Origin: Roseateles hydrophilus
GTDB lineage: Bacteria; Pseudomonadota; Gammaproteobacteria; Burkholderiales; Burkholderiaceae_C
Reading direction: 5' to 3'
DNA: 64,000 bases
Assembly (NCBI RefSeq): GCF_026712245.1
Contig: NZ_JAPPUY010000001.1
Location: 62,001-126,000 of the forward strand
The notes below the pieces were generated by a model. That model did no database searches. It was not told the DNA's origin and saw only the letters and a list, made by a program, of their open reading frames with translations. Below, one piece after another: positions 1-9,331 of the stretch. The position numbers and the translations under genes were made by a program. Every line of letters begins with the position of its first letter. Positions within the stretch are counted from its first letter, which is position 1.

Positions 1-390
1 GCCAACCCCGGCCAGGAAGACGGCTGGGGCAACACCGGCACGCGCGAGAAGCCCACGGGCCTGGCCATCATCAACCTGCGCACGCGCGAGATGACCATCG
101 CCGGCCAGACGCCCTCGGGCAGTGGGCTGTGGCATGTGCACGGCTCGCCAGACGGGCGCTTCGCCGTGGGCGACGACTTCAGTCGCAGCCTCTATCTGAT
201 CGACCGCCGCACGCGCGAGATGGTGATGCTGACCACCGGCCACAAGGACACGGCGCGCGACCACCCCCACCCCACCTTCAGCCCGGACGGAAAGAAGTTC
301 CAGATCCAGTCGGCCATGCTGGCGGCCGACGGCCGCGAGATGAGTATCTGTATCGTGCCGGTGCCGCAGTCGTGGCTGGACAGGAAATAA
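1..390 (+). CDS. C-terminal part of a probable PL22 oligogalacturonate lyase (left-truncated)
   Basis: The reading frame is open from base 1 and stops at 390, so only the last 129 residues are present. They contain beta-propeller-like repeats: a segment with WHVHGSPDGRFAVGD, one with SLYLIDRRTREM, and DHPHPTFSPDGKK near the end. The HPHPxFxPD pattern followed by a final strand resembles the C-terminus of oligogalacturonate lyases (PL22), which cut unsaturated digalacturonate by a metal-assisted beta-elimination. The family call rests on this motif and on the pectinolytic neighbourhood. A generic TolB-like propeller remains possible. The N-terminus, any signal peptide and the start lie outside the window. 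Confidence 0.55.
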   Translation, partial: ANPGQEDGWGNTGTREKPTGLAIINLRTREMTIAGQTPSGSGLWHVHGSPDGRFAVGDDFSRSLYLIDRRTREMVMLTTGHKDTARDHPHPTFSPDGKKFQIQSAMLAADGREMSICIVPVPQSWLDRK

Positions 391-721
391 GCCGCCAAGT
401 GCATGTCGATGGTGAATATCGCGACGCGAAGTTGAATATTCAAAAATAGGAGTTGATTATTTTCAATACTCAACGGCGGCGTTGTGGTTGCTGCAAATGC
501 ACCGCCGAGGTGCGCGCCGCCGCGCATTGAAGTGCTTGATTGCGCAAGGATTTGAGCGATTTGTGCACCGAACCAGGGTTTGCACGAAGCCAAGCAATCA
601 GCGCTGTGATTCTTTGGTGCGTGCCTGAGGGGCGCGGAATCGCGCGCCCTAGACTTGATTGCAGGGGCATGAATAACAAGGCATCCAGTGCCGCCTCGAT
701 GAGTTTCAGGAGAAGTCGCCA
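391..721. other. 331-bp leader region upstream of the TonB-dependent receptor
   Basis: No convincing gene is seen here. Bases 425-475 are strikingly AT-rich for this genome. They carry a perfect 12-bp palindrome TTGAATATTCAA (432-443) and, just downstream, a looser inverted repeat TTGA...TCAA (453-466). This is the most likely regulatory segment for the receptor operon, but I could not assign a clear -35/-10 pair. The last bases before the receptor hold its ribosome-binding site AGGAGAA (about 709-715). Confidence 0.4.
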
Positions 722-3700
722 ATGCTGAAGTTGAATTCCCGCCACGCGCCGGTGCTGCGCTGGTCTCCCCTTGCCATCGCCGTGTCGGCCGCCCTGGCCG
801 GCCCGGTTCAGGCCCAGCAGGCCGCCGCGCCCGCGGCCTCCGCGCCGGCCGCCAAGCCGGCCGCGAAGGAGACCCAGCAGCTGGACACCGTGGTGGTCAG
901 CGGCATCCGCAGCTCCATCCGCAGCGCCAACGATCGCAAGAAGAACGCCGCGACGGTGCAGGACAGCCTGGTGGCCGAGGACATCGACCAGTTCCCTGAC
1001 AAGAACGTTGGCGAGGCGCTGTCGCGCGTGACCGGCGTGCAGCTGTCGCGTGATTTCGGCGAAGGCACGCAGGTGTCCATCCGCGGTGTCGAGCCCGACC
1101 TGAACCGCATCCAGATCGACGGCATGACGGTGCTGAACAGCGGCGGCGGTGCCGGTCGCGGCGCCGACCTGCGCGAGCTGCCGGCCGAGATGATCCAGTC
1201 CATCGACGTGGTCAAGGGCGTCACGGCCAACATGATCGAAGGCGGCGTCGGCGGCACCGTGGACATCGTCAAGCGCAAGCCGCTGGACTTCAAGGAGCGC
1301 ACCGTGTCGCTGCAGCTGGCGGCCGAGCAGGGCAGCCTGCGTGGCGGCGTGCAGCCGCGCGGTTCGCTGCTGCTGGCCGACAAGTTCCTGGACGGCAAGC
1401 TCGGCGTGATGGGCATGCTGGTCTACGACAACGTGCTGACGCGCGGTGACTTCGTGCGCAACACGTCATGGGCCTTCCTGCGCGACTGGGACTTCTCCGA
1501 CGAGAAGACGCTGACCAGCCTGAACCCGGCGGCCGCAGCCATCACCAGCCGCACCGGCTGCTCGGCGTTGACGGGCAACGCCACCAACGTCGCCGACTGC
1601 AATCGGCAATGGTTCGACTACTCGCCGCGCATCTCGCGCTATGGCATCTGGACGCGCGACCACAAGCGCAGCTCGGTCGATGTGACGGCGCAGTACCAGT
1701 TCACCAAGGACTTCGATGTCTACGTGAACCACAACACCAACACCGGCACGTCGACGCTGAACGACCGCAACTTCGGCACCGACTTCTCGGCGACGACACG
1801 CCTGTCCAACGCCGGCAACGCGCCCACCTACTCGGCCACGGCCGTGCCGTCCGGCGGCACCTGCACCGGCGTCAGCGGCAGCGCCACGCCGGCCGGCATG
1901 ACGGTCGAGAACCACCATGTGACGCAGTACACGGTGGGCAACTGCCTGAACGTGGCGGGTGTGGGCGGCCAGGCGGCGTTCAGCACCTCGGCGCGCGACT
2001 TCGCGCAGGACATCGAGTCCAAGTACACCAGCGCCGGCTTCAAGTTCAAGAACGACCGTTGGCGCGTGGAAGGCAAGCTGGTCGATTCGCAGGCTGATTA
2101 CTCGAACGAGACCAACAACCTCATCCTGACGCAGAACGCGCCCGGTCTGGTGGTCAAGCTCGGTGCCGACCGCCTGCCGCAATTCACCTTCCTGGCGAAC
2201 TACAGCCCGGACAACGCCGCCTCCTACGTGCAGGCCCAACTGCAGTACCGACCCACGGCGACCCGGAACACCGAGCGCCAGGGCAAGCTGGACCTGCAAT
2301 ACAACTTCGACCACGACTTCTTCCAGAGCCTGTGGTTTGGTGGCCGGGTCAGCGAGAACAGCGCGCGCCAGTACAACGGCGGCGGCTACCTGCTGCAGAA
2401 CAACGGCAGCCTGAGCGCGACCGACGAGGCCGTGGACATCAACGTCCGCACCGCCAACGTCAACCAGATCATCAACTTCGACCCGCTGTATGCCGGCACG
2501 GCGCAGCGCCCGAACGACACGCAGACCTTCATCAACAGCGGCTACCGCACGTCCTATGTGAACGGCGCGCGCATGCAGGAGATCGTCAACGCGCTGCGCA
2601 CCACGTCGCCCGGCACCTTCATGGGGGGCTACGGCACGTCGGGCCTGCCGGCGAACTGGACGGCGCCGAGCTACGCCGCGGCCGCGGCGTCCGGCATCTT
2701 CGACACCAGCGCGTTCAACCACAACTACCTGTACGAAGCGCCGGGCAGCGACGGCAAGGTCTACCCGCAGATCCCGGCCTTCTTCATCACCGAGAAGGTC
2801 AAGGCGGCCTATGTGCGCCTGGACTGGGGCACCGAGCTGCTGGGCATGATGCTCGACGGCAACGTGGGCGTGCGCTACGCCCGCACCGACGTGACGTCCA
2901 CCGGCGTGCAGGTGGACCGCATCTGCGATCCGGCCGTGCTGAGCAGCTGCACGGCGCGCGTGGTCGCCAACAAGGTGGTGTCCGTCGACAACAGCTACAG
3001 CGACGTGCTGCCCAGCCTGAACGCGGCGCTGCAAGTCATCCCCAACAAGCTGATCGTGCGCGGCGGCTGGGCCAAGGTGATGTCGCGTCCTGCGCTCAAC
3101 CTGCTGGCGCCCAACATCACCTGCACGACCGGCAGCGGTGACACCGGCCGTGGCGGCGACGGTACCGACGACTGCACGGCCGGCAACCCCGACCTCAAGC
3201 CCTACCGTGGCACCAAGTACGACCTGAGCCTGGAGTTCTACCCGAACCGTGACACCAAGCTGTCGCTGGCGCTGTTCCGCACCGGCATCGACACCTATGT
3301 GCGCAACAACATCTACCAGCCGAGCGTGAACTTCTACGGCGACGGCCGGCTGTTCGACGTGACCCAGCCCATCAACGGCCAGGGCGCCAAGACCCAGGGC
3401 ATCGAGCTGGACGGCAACCAGGCGCTGACCTTCCTGCCCGGCTGGCTGAGCGGCTTCGGCGTGAACGCCAACGTCACCCGCATGAGCTTCAGCTACGCCC
3501 CCGGCAACCAGCTGATCAGCCCCTTGGACAACTCGGTGCTGCCCTACCCCGGCATGTCCAAGCTGGCCTACAACGTGGGCCTGTGGTACGACAACAGCGT
3601 GATCAATGCGCGCCTGGCCTACCACCACCGCGACAAGTACTACACCGGCGGCAATGACGTGTCGGGCAACCCGAACTTCCGCGACAAGACCGGCTACCTG

Positions 3701-3865
3701 GACGCCAAGCTGCAGTGGAAGGCCACCAACAACCTGACGCTGTCGGTCGAGGGTAAGAACCTCACCGACCAGGCCGAGCTGAGCTACGCGGGCGACCTGT
3801 CGCGCCCCAACGAGCTGGCGTGGTCGGGCCGCCGCTACTACGTCACGCTGGGCTACAAGCTCTGA
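722..3865 (+). CDS. TonB-dependent receptor, probable pectic-oligosaccharide outer-membrane transporter
   Basis: This 1047-residue protein has a Sec signal peptide (about 1-31, hydrophobic LAIAVSAALAG, cleavage near VQAQQ). An Ala/Pro-rich stretch and a TonB-box-like DTVVVSG (near 55-61) follow. Next comes the plug domain with QDSLVAEDIDQFPDKNVGEAL and VSIRGVEPDLNRIQIDG, typical of the large receptors common in Xanthomonas, Caulobacter and saccharolytic Burkholderiales. The rest is a beta-barrel ending YYVTLGYKL. The ATG at 722 is preceded by AGGAGAA at good spacing. The substrate is inferred from the rhamnogalacturonan lyases directly downstream. No SusD-like partner is present, as expected in Proteobacteria. 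A terminator follows the gene, so the downstream lyase operon may be only partly co-transcribed with it. Confidence 0.9.
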   Translation: MLKLNSRHAPVLRWSPLAIAVSAALAGPVQAQQAAAPAASAPAAKPAAKETQQLDTVVVSGIRSSIRSANDRKKNAATVQDSLVAEDIDQFPDKNVGEALSRVTGVQLSRDFGEGTQVSIRGVEPDLNRIQIDGMTVLNSGGGAGRGADLRELPAEMIQSIDVVKGVTANMIEGGVGGTVDIVKRKPLDFKERTVSLQLAAEQGSLRGGVQPRGSLLLADKFLDGKLGVMGMLVYDNVLTRGDFVRNTSWAFLRDWDFSDEKTLTSLNPAAAAITSRTGCSALTGNATNVADCNRQWFDYSPRISRYGIWTRDHKRSSVDVTAQYQFTKDFDVYVNHNTNTGTSTLNDRNFGTDFSATTRLSNAGNAPTYSATAVPSGGTCTGVSGSATPAGMTVENHHVTQYTVGNCLNVAGVGGQAAFSTSARDFAQDIESKYTSAGFKFKNDRWRVEGKLVDSQADYSNETNNLILTQNAPGLVVKLGADRLPQFTFLANYSPDNAASYVQAQLQYRPTATRNTERQGKLDLQYNFDHDFFQSLWFGGRVSENSARQYNGGGYLLQNNGSLSATDEAVDINVRTANVNQIINFDPLYAGTAQRPNDTQTFINSGYRTSYVNGARMQEIVNALRTTSPGTFMGGYGTSGLPANWTAPSYAAAAASGIFDTSAFNHNYLYEAPGSDGKVYPQIPAFFITEKVKAAYVRLDWGTELLGMMLDGNVGVRYARTDVTSTGVQVDRICDPAVLSSCTARVVANKVVSVDNSYSDVLPSLNAALQVIPNKLIVRGGWAKVMSRPALNLLAPNITCTTGSGDTGRGGDGTDDCTAGNPDLKPYRGTKYDLSLEFYPNRDTKLSLALFRTGIDTYVRNNIYQPSVNFYGDGRLFDVTQPINGQGAKTQGIELDGNQALTFLPGWLSGFGVNANVTRMSFSYAPGNQLISPLDNSVLPYPGMSKLAYNVGLWYDNSVINARLAYHHRDKYYTGGNDVSGNPNFRDKTGYLDAKLQWKATNNLTLSVEGKNLTDQAELSYAGDLSRPNELAWSGRRYYVTLGYKL

Positions 3866-3918
3866 TCTCCGGGCCTGGCCTGAGCGGCCAATCCTGTTGC
3901 ACCTGTTCTGCAGGTGCC

Positions 3919-3943
3919 CGGCCTCGCAAGAGGCCGTTTTTTT
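3919..3943 (+). terminator. Rho-independent terminator after the TonB-dependent receptor
   Basis: A 7-bp perfect stem CGGCCTC / GAGGCCG closes a GCAA tetraloop and is followed by seven T residues. It lies 54 bp after the receptor stop. The same GGCCTC-GCAA-GAGGCC core is reused in the terminator at 39021-39052. Confidence 0.9.
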
Positions 3944-4047
3944 ATGGATGGTGCCCCTCGCCCAGGGGACGGCTTGGGGCGGCACGGCGCTCGGCCCGAG
4001 CACCCGTACGGGCACAACGGCGGCGTGACGATGGAAGGAACACGGAC

Positions 4048-5895
4048 ATGACGATGCGTTCACCGATCTCCAGGCTGGCCTGCGGCCTGTTGCTGGCTGT
4101 GGCGGGCCTGGCGCAGGCCGATGTGCTGCAGGTCGAGAAGCTCGACCGCGGCGTGGTCGCGCTGAGCGCGCCGTCGGGCGTGTTCGTCAGCTGGCGGCTG
4201 CTTGGCAACGAGCCGGCCAGCGTGCGCTTCAACGTCTACCGCGATGGCAGGCGGCTCAACGGCGCACCGCAGGCGCTGACCCACTTCACGGACGCGCAGG
4301 GCCGCGCCGACAGCCTCTACACGGTGCGCGCCGTCATCGACAGCCGCGAGCAGCCGGCCTCGGCGGCCACCGCACCCTGGGCCCAGCCCTACCTGCGCGT
4401 GCCGGTGCACAAGCCCGAGGGCGGCACCACGCCCGATGGCGTGGCCTACACCTACCAGCTCAACGACGGCGCGCCAGCCGACGTCGACGGCGATGGCCAG
4501 TACGAGCTCATCGTCAAGTGGCAGCCCACCAACGCCAAGGACAACTCGCACCGCGGCCACACCGGCCCCACGCTGCTCGACGCTTACCGGCTGGACGGCA
4601 CCCGGCTGTGGCGCATCGACCTGGGCCCCAACATCCGCGCCGGAGCGCACTACACCAGCTTCGTCGCCTACGACTTCGATGGCGACGGCCGTGCCGAGGT
4701 GATGATGAAGACGGCCGACGGCACGGTGGACGGCACCGGCCGGGTGATCGGCGATGCCAAGGCCGACTTCCGCAACGAGGGCGGCTATGTGTTGTCCGGG
4801 CCGGAGTTCCTCACCGTCTTCAACGGTCAGACCGGCGCCGCGATGGCGAGCACCGACTACACGCCGCCGCGCGGCGACGTGGGCGCCTGGGGCGACCGCT
4901 ATGGCAACCGCGTGGACCGCTTCACCGCTGGCGTGGCTTACCTGGACGGCCAGCGGCCCAGCGCCGTGTTCGCGCGGGGCTACTACACGCGTGCTGTCAT
5001 TGCAGCCTGGGACTGGCGTGGCGGACAGCTCACCCAACGCTGGGTGTTCGACAGCGACCGCGATGCCGCCAGCAAGCCCGCGGCCGGGCAGGGCGCACAC
5101 TGGTTCTCGGTGGCCGATGTGGATGGCGACGGCCGGCAGGACATCATCTACGGCGCTGCCACCATTGCCAGCACCGGCCAGCTGCTCTACAGCACCGGTC
5201 TGTGCCATGGCGACGCGCTGCACGTCAGCAATCACGACCCGGATCGCGAGGGTCAGCAGGTCTTCATGGTGCACGAGAGCCCGCGCTGCTACGGCGCGCA
5301 CGGCCTGGAGATGCACGACGGCGCGACCGGCCGGGTTCTATGGAGCATGTCCGGCAACAACACCGACGTGGGCCGCGGCGTGTGCTTCGACATCGATCCC
5401 GCGCACCCGGGCGCCGAGTGCTGGGGCAATGTGGGTGGCCTGATGAACGCCAGCGGCAAGCTCATCAGCGACAAGCACCCCAACCGCTACAACTTCGCTG
5501 CCTGGTGGGACGGCGACCTGCTGCGCGAGTCGCTGGACCATGTCGCCATCGACAAGTGGAACCCGGCCAGCTTCAAGTTCGAGCCGCTGCTGAGCGGCAA
5601 GGCCTTTGGTGCGGCGTCTAACAACGGCACCAAAGGCAACCCAGTGCTGTCAGCCGACCTGCTGGGCGACTGGCGCGAGGAGGTCGTCTGGCGCAACGAG
5701 GACAGCACGGCGCTGCTGGTGTTCTCCACCCCGCACCCGAGCGAGCACCGGCTGGTGACGCTGATGCACGACCCGCAGTACCGCGTGCAGGTGGCAGCGC
5801 AGAACGCCGGCTACAACCAGCCGCCGCACACCAGCTACCACCTGGGCGCCGCGATGAAGACGCCGCGCTACCTGCCCATCAAGGTCACGCCATGA
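4048..5895 (+). CDS. Rhamnogalacturonan lyase, PL11 (copy 1)
   Basis: This 615-residue protein has a Sec signal peptide (MTMRSPISRLACGLLLAVAG, cleavage near AQA). It matches PL11 rhamnogalacturonan endolyases such as YesW/YesX along its length: an N-terminal EKLDRGVVALS strand, then an eight-bladed propeller with Ca-binding-type repeats DVDGDGQYELIVKW, YDFDGDGRAEVMMKTADG and DVDGDGRQDIIYG. It ends with a GDWREEVVWRNED blade. PL11 enzymes cut the Rha-GalA bond of the RG-I backbone by beta-elimination, leaving an unsaturated galacturonyl end. The ATG at 4048 was chosen because GGAAGGA lies 8 nt upstream and the signal peptide starts there; the frame stays open upstream to 3820. Its TGA overlaps the next ATG (ATGA). 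Confidence 0.92.
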   Translation: MTMRSPISRLACGLLLAVAGLAQADVLQVEKLDRGVVALSAPSGVFVSWRLLGNEPASVRFNVYRDGRRLNGAPQALTHFTDAQGRADSLYTVRAVIDSREQPASAATAPWAQPYLRVPVHKPEGGTTPDGVAYTYQLNDGAPADVDGDGQYELIVKWQPTNAKDNSHRGHTGPTLLDAYRLDGTRLWRIDLGPNIRAGAHYTSFVAYDFDGDGRAEVMMKTADGTVDGTGRVIGDAKADFRNEGGYVLSGPEFLTVFNGQTGAAMASTDYTPPRGDVGAWGDRYGNRVDRFTAGVAYLDGQRPSAVFARGYYTRAVIAAWDWRGGQLTQRWVFDSDRDAASKPAAGQGAHWFSVADVDGDGRQDIIYGAATIASTGQLLYSTGLCHGDALHVSNHDPDREGQQVFMVHESPRCYGAHGLEMHDGATGRVLWSMSGNNTDVGRGVCFDIDPAHPGAECWGNVGGLMNASGKLISDKHPNRYNFAAWWDGDLLRESLDHVAIDKWNPASFKFEPLLSGKAFGAASNNGTKGNPVLSADLLGDWREEVVWRNEDSTALLVFSTPHPSEHRLVTLMHDPQYRVQVAAQNAGYNQPPHTSYHLGAAMKTPRYLPIKVTP

Positions 5896-6896
5896 AGCTC
5901 ATCGCCACGCTCACGCTGCTGGCTGCGCTGGCTGCGCTGGCCGGCTGCGCCAGCGCCCCTGAACCCGCGCCGCGCCCGCTCTACCGCGACCCCACGCTGG
6001 ACGGCGCGGCCGACGTGTCCCTCGTCTTCAACCGGGGCCTGAAGCGCTGGGAAATGTTCTACACGAACCGCCGCGCCACGCTGCGGCTGGACGACCCCAA
6101 GGACGTCAGCTGGGTGCACGCCACGCCCATCGGCATTGCGACGACGCAGGATGGCAACCGCTGGACCTTCGACAGCGAGGCGAAGTTCCCTGCCGAATGC
6201 ACCGGCGTCACGCTGTGGGCCCCCGAGATCCAGGAATTCGACGGGCTTTACCACCTGTGGCTCACCATCGTGCCTGGCATCCACAAGAGCTGGACGGGCG
6301 AGCGCCGCATCGAGCATCTCACCAGCACCGACCTGCGCACCTGGACCTGCGCCGGCCGCGTGGACCTGGGCTCGCCCAAGGTCATCGACGCGTCCGTCAT
6401 CCGCGCGCCGCAGGGCGGCTGGCGCATGTGGTTCAAGGACGAGCAGGCCGGCAGCAAGCTCAAGGTGGCCGACAGCCCCGACCTCAAGACCTGGACCGTG
6501 CGCGGCCCCGTCAGCCACCTGCCGGGCGAAGGCCCGACGGTGTTCCGGTTCGGCGGTAAGTGGTGGCTGGTGGCCGACCTGTGGAAGGGCCTGCTGGTGC
6601 TGCGCTCCGATGACGCACTGACCTGGGAGGAGCAACCCACGCGTCTGCTGGCCGGCATCGGCGACCACCCCACCGACCGCGCCAAGGGCCAACACCCCGG
6701 CGTGACCGTCGTGGACGACCGGGCCTACCTCTTCTACTTTACGCACCAGAGCGGCGAGCCCGAGGCGAAGACCGACGACCGCTGGCACCAGCGCACCGTC
6801 ATCCAGGCCGCCGAGCTGACGCTGAAGGACGGCTGGCTCCACGTCGACCGCAACGCGCCGCCGCCCGACCTGCGCGCGGCCTTCAAGGCTCGGTGA
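5892..6896 (+). CDS. GH43-like five-bladed propeller lipoprotein
   Basis: This 334-residue protein begins with a lipoprotein signal (LLAALAALAGC, lipid-modified Cys near residue 19). The mature part has repeated Trp/Asp-rich propeller blades: DPTLDGAADVSLVFN, WAPEIQEFDGLYHLW, GGWRMWFKDE, GEGPTVFRFGGKWWLVAD. This layout resembles GH43-type glycosidases, with an early Asp, a middle Asp and a later Glu as possible catalytic residues. I cannot assign a subfamily or substrate. Arabinan or galactan side chains of RG-I are the contextual guess. The start overlaps the PL11 stop (ATGA), and the stop overlaps the GTG of the next gene (GTGA), so translation is probably coupled. Confidence 0.7.
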   Translation: MKLIATLTLLAALAALAGCASAPEPAPRPLYRDPTLDGAADVSLVFNRGLKRWEMFYTNRRATLRLDDPKDVSWVHATPIGIATTQDGNRWTFDSEAKFPAECTGVTLWAPEIQEFDGLYHLWLTIVPGIHKSWTGERRIEHLTSTDLRTWTCAGRVDLGSPKVIDASVIRAPQGGWRMWFKDEQAGSKLKVADSPDLKTWTVRGPVSHLPGEGPTVFRFGGKWWLVADLWKGLLVLRSDDALTWEEQPTRLLAGIGDHPTDRAKGQHPGVTVVDDRAYLFYFTHQSGEPEAKTDDRWHQRTVIQAAELTLKDGWLHVDRNAPPPDLRAAFKAR

Positions 6897-9331
6897 CCCC
6901 CATGCGCCAGCTGCTGACGTCCCTGTACCTGCTGATGCTGGCCGGCCTCGCCCAGGCCGGGCTGGACGTGTCCACGCGCGCCACGCCCGGTAGCTTGCCG
7001 CTGGACGGCGTCGTCATCGTCGGCAGCCCGTCCGCCGACCCGCTGGAAGCCTTCGTCACGCAAGACCTGGCCGGCGACCTGACGCGCCTGGGCCTGCGCA
7101 CGGCCACCCAAGGCGCTGTGCAGATCTGGGTCGGCACCGCGGGCCGCCATGCGCAGATCGATGCGCAGGCCGAGCGGCTCGGCCTCGGCGCGCTGAAGGG
7201 CTGCTGGGAGTGCTTCCGCATCGCCGTGCTGCGCGACCCGGCGCCGGGCGTGAAGCAGGCCCTCGTCATCGCGGGCGCCGACCTTCGCGGCACGGCCTAC
7301 GGCGTCTACACGCTGAGCCAGGCGCTGGGCGTGTCGCCGTGGGTGTGGTGGGCCGATCTCGCGCCGCGCCAGCGTGGCCCGCTGCACCTGTCGCTCAGTG
7401 AGCCGCTGCAGGACGGTCCTGCCGTGAAGTACCGGGGCCTGTTCATCAACGACGAGGATTGGGGCCTGCACCCCTGGGCCGCCAACACCTTCGAGCCCGA
7501 GGCGCGCAACATCGGGCCCAAGACCTATGAGCAGGTCTTCCGCCTGCTGCTGCGCCTGAAGGCCAACACGCTGTGGCCGGCCATGCACCAGGTCTCCCGC
7601 GCGTTCAACGACAACCCGAAGAACGCCGAGTTGGCACAGCGCTACGGCATCGTCATGGGCAGCTCGCATGCGGAGCCCCTGCTGCGCAACAACGTGTCGG
7701 AATGGACCGCGCCGCACGACCAGTACAACTACGCCACCCACCCGCAGCAGGTGCGCGACTACTGGGCCGAGCGGCTGAAGACCAACGGCCGCTACGAGAG
7801 CCTGTTCACGCTGGGCATGCGCGGCATTCACGATTCCGGCATGCAGGGCGGCGGCACGGTGGCCGAGAAGCAGGCGCTGCTGAACGGGCTGATCGCCGAC
7901 CAGCGCGAGCTAATCCGCCAGCACGTGGGCGACCCGACGACCACGCCGCAGATCTTCGTGCCCTACAAGGAAGTGCTGCCGCTGCTGCCCGGCCTGGCGC
8001 TGCCGGACGACGTGACCCTCGTCTGGCCCGATGACAACTTCGGCTACATCCGCCAGTTCCCCGATGCCGCTCAATCGAGGCGTTCTGGCGGCTCCGGCAT
8101 CTACTACCACCTGAGCTACCTCGGCGCGCCGCTGTCCTACCTGTGGCTGGACACCACGCCGCCCGCGCTGGTGGCCGAGGAGATGGGCCGCGCCTTCGAG
8201 GCCGGCGCGCGTCAGCTGTGGGTGGTCAATGCGGGCGATATCAAGCCGCACGAGGTCAACCTCAGCCACTGGTTCGACCTGGCCTGGAACCCGGCCGCCG
8301 TGCGCGCCCAGGGGCAGGGCGGCTACCTGCGCGAGCTCGCGCAGCGGCTGTTCGGCGTGGCCGACATCAGCGACATCTGGGACGGCCACTACCGCGTCAA
8401 CTTCGAGCGCCGCCCCGAGCACCTGCAGTTCCACCTGGCCGGCGAACGCATGAAGCGCAGCGGCTGGCCGCTGGCTGCGGTGCACGAACGGCTGAACCGC
8501 TTCGCCACGTTGCTGGCCCGGCTGGACGCCGTGCGCCCGCGCGTCGCGGCGGCGCAGCAGGCGGCGTTCTTCCAGCTCGTCGAGTACCCGGTGCGCGCCT
8601 CGGCACTGGCCAACGAGCGCTTCTTCGCGTTGGAGCGCTACGCCGCCACGCTGGAGCGAGACCCCGCCGGCGCCCGCGCCTTCGCCGCGCAAGCCGTGCG
8701 CGCCGATCAGCGCCTCAAGGCCTTGACTGCGCGCTACAACGCCGGCCGCTGGGCCGGCATCCTGGCCGAGGAGCCGGCCGACGGGCTGTGGACCAGCTAC
8801 CGCCAGATCGCGCCGCTGCTGCCCGCGCCGGGCCTTGGGGGCTCGGCGCCTGATGCGCTGACCGAGTTGACCCGGGCCAGTGCCGACCTGGCCCCGCTGC
8901 CGCTGCTCGAACCCGTCGCACCTGCGCTGCGCGTGACGGACAGCGCCGCCTGGCGCCGCGTGCCCGGCCTGGGTCGTGGCGATGGCGTGCTGGCCGCCCG
9001 CCAGCCGGGCGCCACGCTGGAGATCGCCGCCCCCGGCACCGCGCCCGGCCCCAGCTGCTTGCGCGTGCACGTGCTGCCCAGCTACACCGCCACCCCGGGC
9101 GAGGCCTGGGCCGCCGATGTACTGGTGGACGGCCAGACCTTGCCGCTGCGCTGGCCGCGCGGCCCGCAGGACGCCGCCTGGGCCCAGGGTGTGCTCAACA
9201 ACCGGCTGCAGGCGTCGGTAACGCTGCCCGAGCGCAGCGGCCCGCTCAAGCTGCAACTGCGCGCGCAGCAGCGCGACCTGATGTTTGACGGTGCCGAGCT
9301 GCTGCCTGGTGCGTGCAAGACCCATCCATGA
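6893..9331 (+). CDS. GH115 family glycosidase (alpha-glucuronidase type), exported
   Basis: This 812-residue protein has a Sec signal peptide (about 1-23). It matches GH115 through GTAYGVYTLSQALGVSPWVWW, VKYRGLFINDEDWGLHPW, LLRLKANTLWPAMH and GIVMGSSHAEPLLRNN, followed by the central barrel (LVWPDDNFGYIR, YHLSYLGAPLSYLWL) and a C-terminal beta domain. GH115 enzymes remove (4-O-methyl-)glucuronic acid from xylan or arabinogalactan. Beside RG-I lyases, trimming of glucuronidated arabinogalactan side chains is the likely role. The GTG at 6893 overlaps the upstream stop (GTGA); ATG at 6902 is an alternative three codons in. The TGA overlaps the next ATG. Confidence 0.87.
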   Translation: MTPMRQLLTSLYLLMLAGLAQAGLDVSTRATPGSLPLDGVVIVGSPSADPLEAFVTQDLAGDLTRLGLRTATQGAVQIWVGTAGRHAQIDAQAERLGLGALKGCWECFRIAVLRDPAPGVKQALVIAGADLRGTAYGVYTLSQALGVSPWVWWADLAPRQRGPLHLSLSEPLQDGPAVKYRGLFINDEDWGLHPWAANTFEPEARNIGPKTYEQVFRLLLRLKANTLWPAMHQVSRAFNDNPKNAELAQRYGIVMGSSHAEPLLRNNVSEWTAPHDQYNYATHPQQVRDYWAERLKTNGRYESLFTLGMRGIHDSGMQGGGTVAEKQALLNGLIADQRELIRQHVGDPTTTPQIFVPYKEVLPLLPGLALPDDVTLVWPDDNFGYIRQFPDAAQSRRSGGSGIYYHLSYLGAPLSYLWLDTTPPALVAEEMGRAFEAGARQLWVVNAGDIKPHEVNLSHWFDLAWNPAAVRAQGQGGYLRELAQRLFGVADISDIWDGHYRVNFERRPEHLQFHLAGERMKRSGWPLAAVHERLNRFATLLARLDAVRPRVAAAQQAAFFQLVEYPVRASALANERFFALERYAATLERDPAGARAFAAQAVRADQRLKALTARYNAGRWAGILAEEPADGLWTSYRQIAPLLPAPGLGGSAPDALTELTRASADLAPLPLLEPVAPALRVTDSAAWRRVPGLGRGDGVLAARQPGATLEIAAPGTAPGPSCLRVHVLPSYTATPGEAWAADVLVDGQTLPLRWPRGPQDAAWAQGVLNNRLQASVTLPERSGPLKLQLRAQQRDLMFDGAELLPGACKTHP

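Noticed and set aside
553-565. TGAGCGATTTG upstream of the receptor as a RhaR site
   Set aside because: Only the first six bases agree with TGAGCGTTTCTTG in register and no dyad is present.
1466-4063. 865-codon open frame on the minus strand under the TonB-dependent receptor
   Set aside because: Mirror frame of a clear receptor gene; low-complexity Val/Ala/Gly/Arg composition typical of antisense frames in GC-rich DNA.
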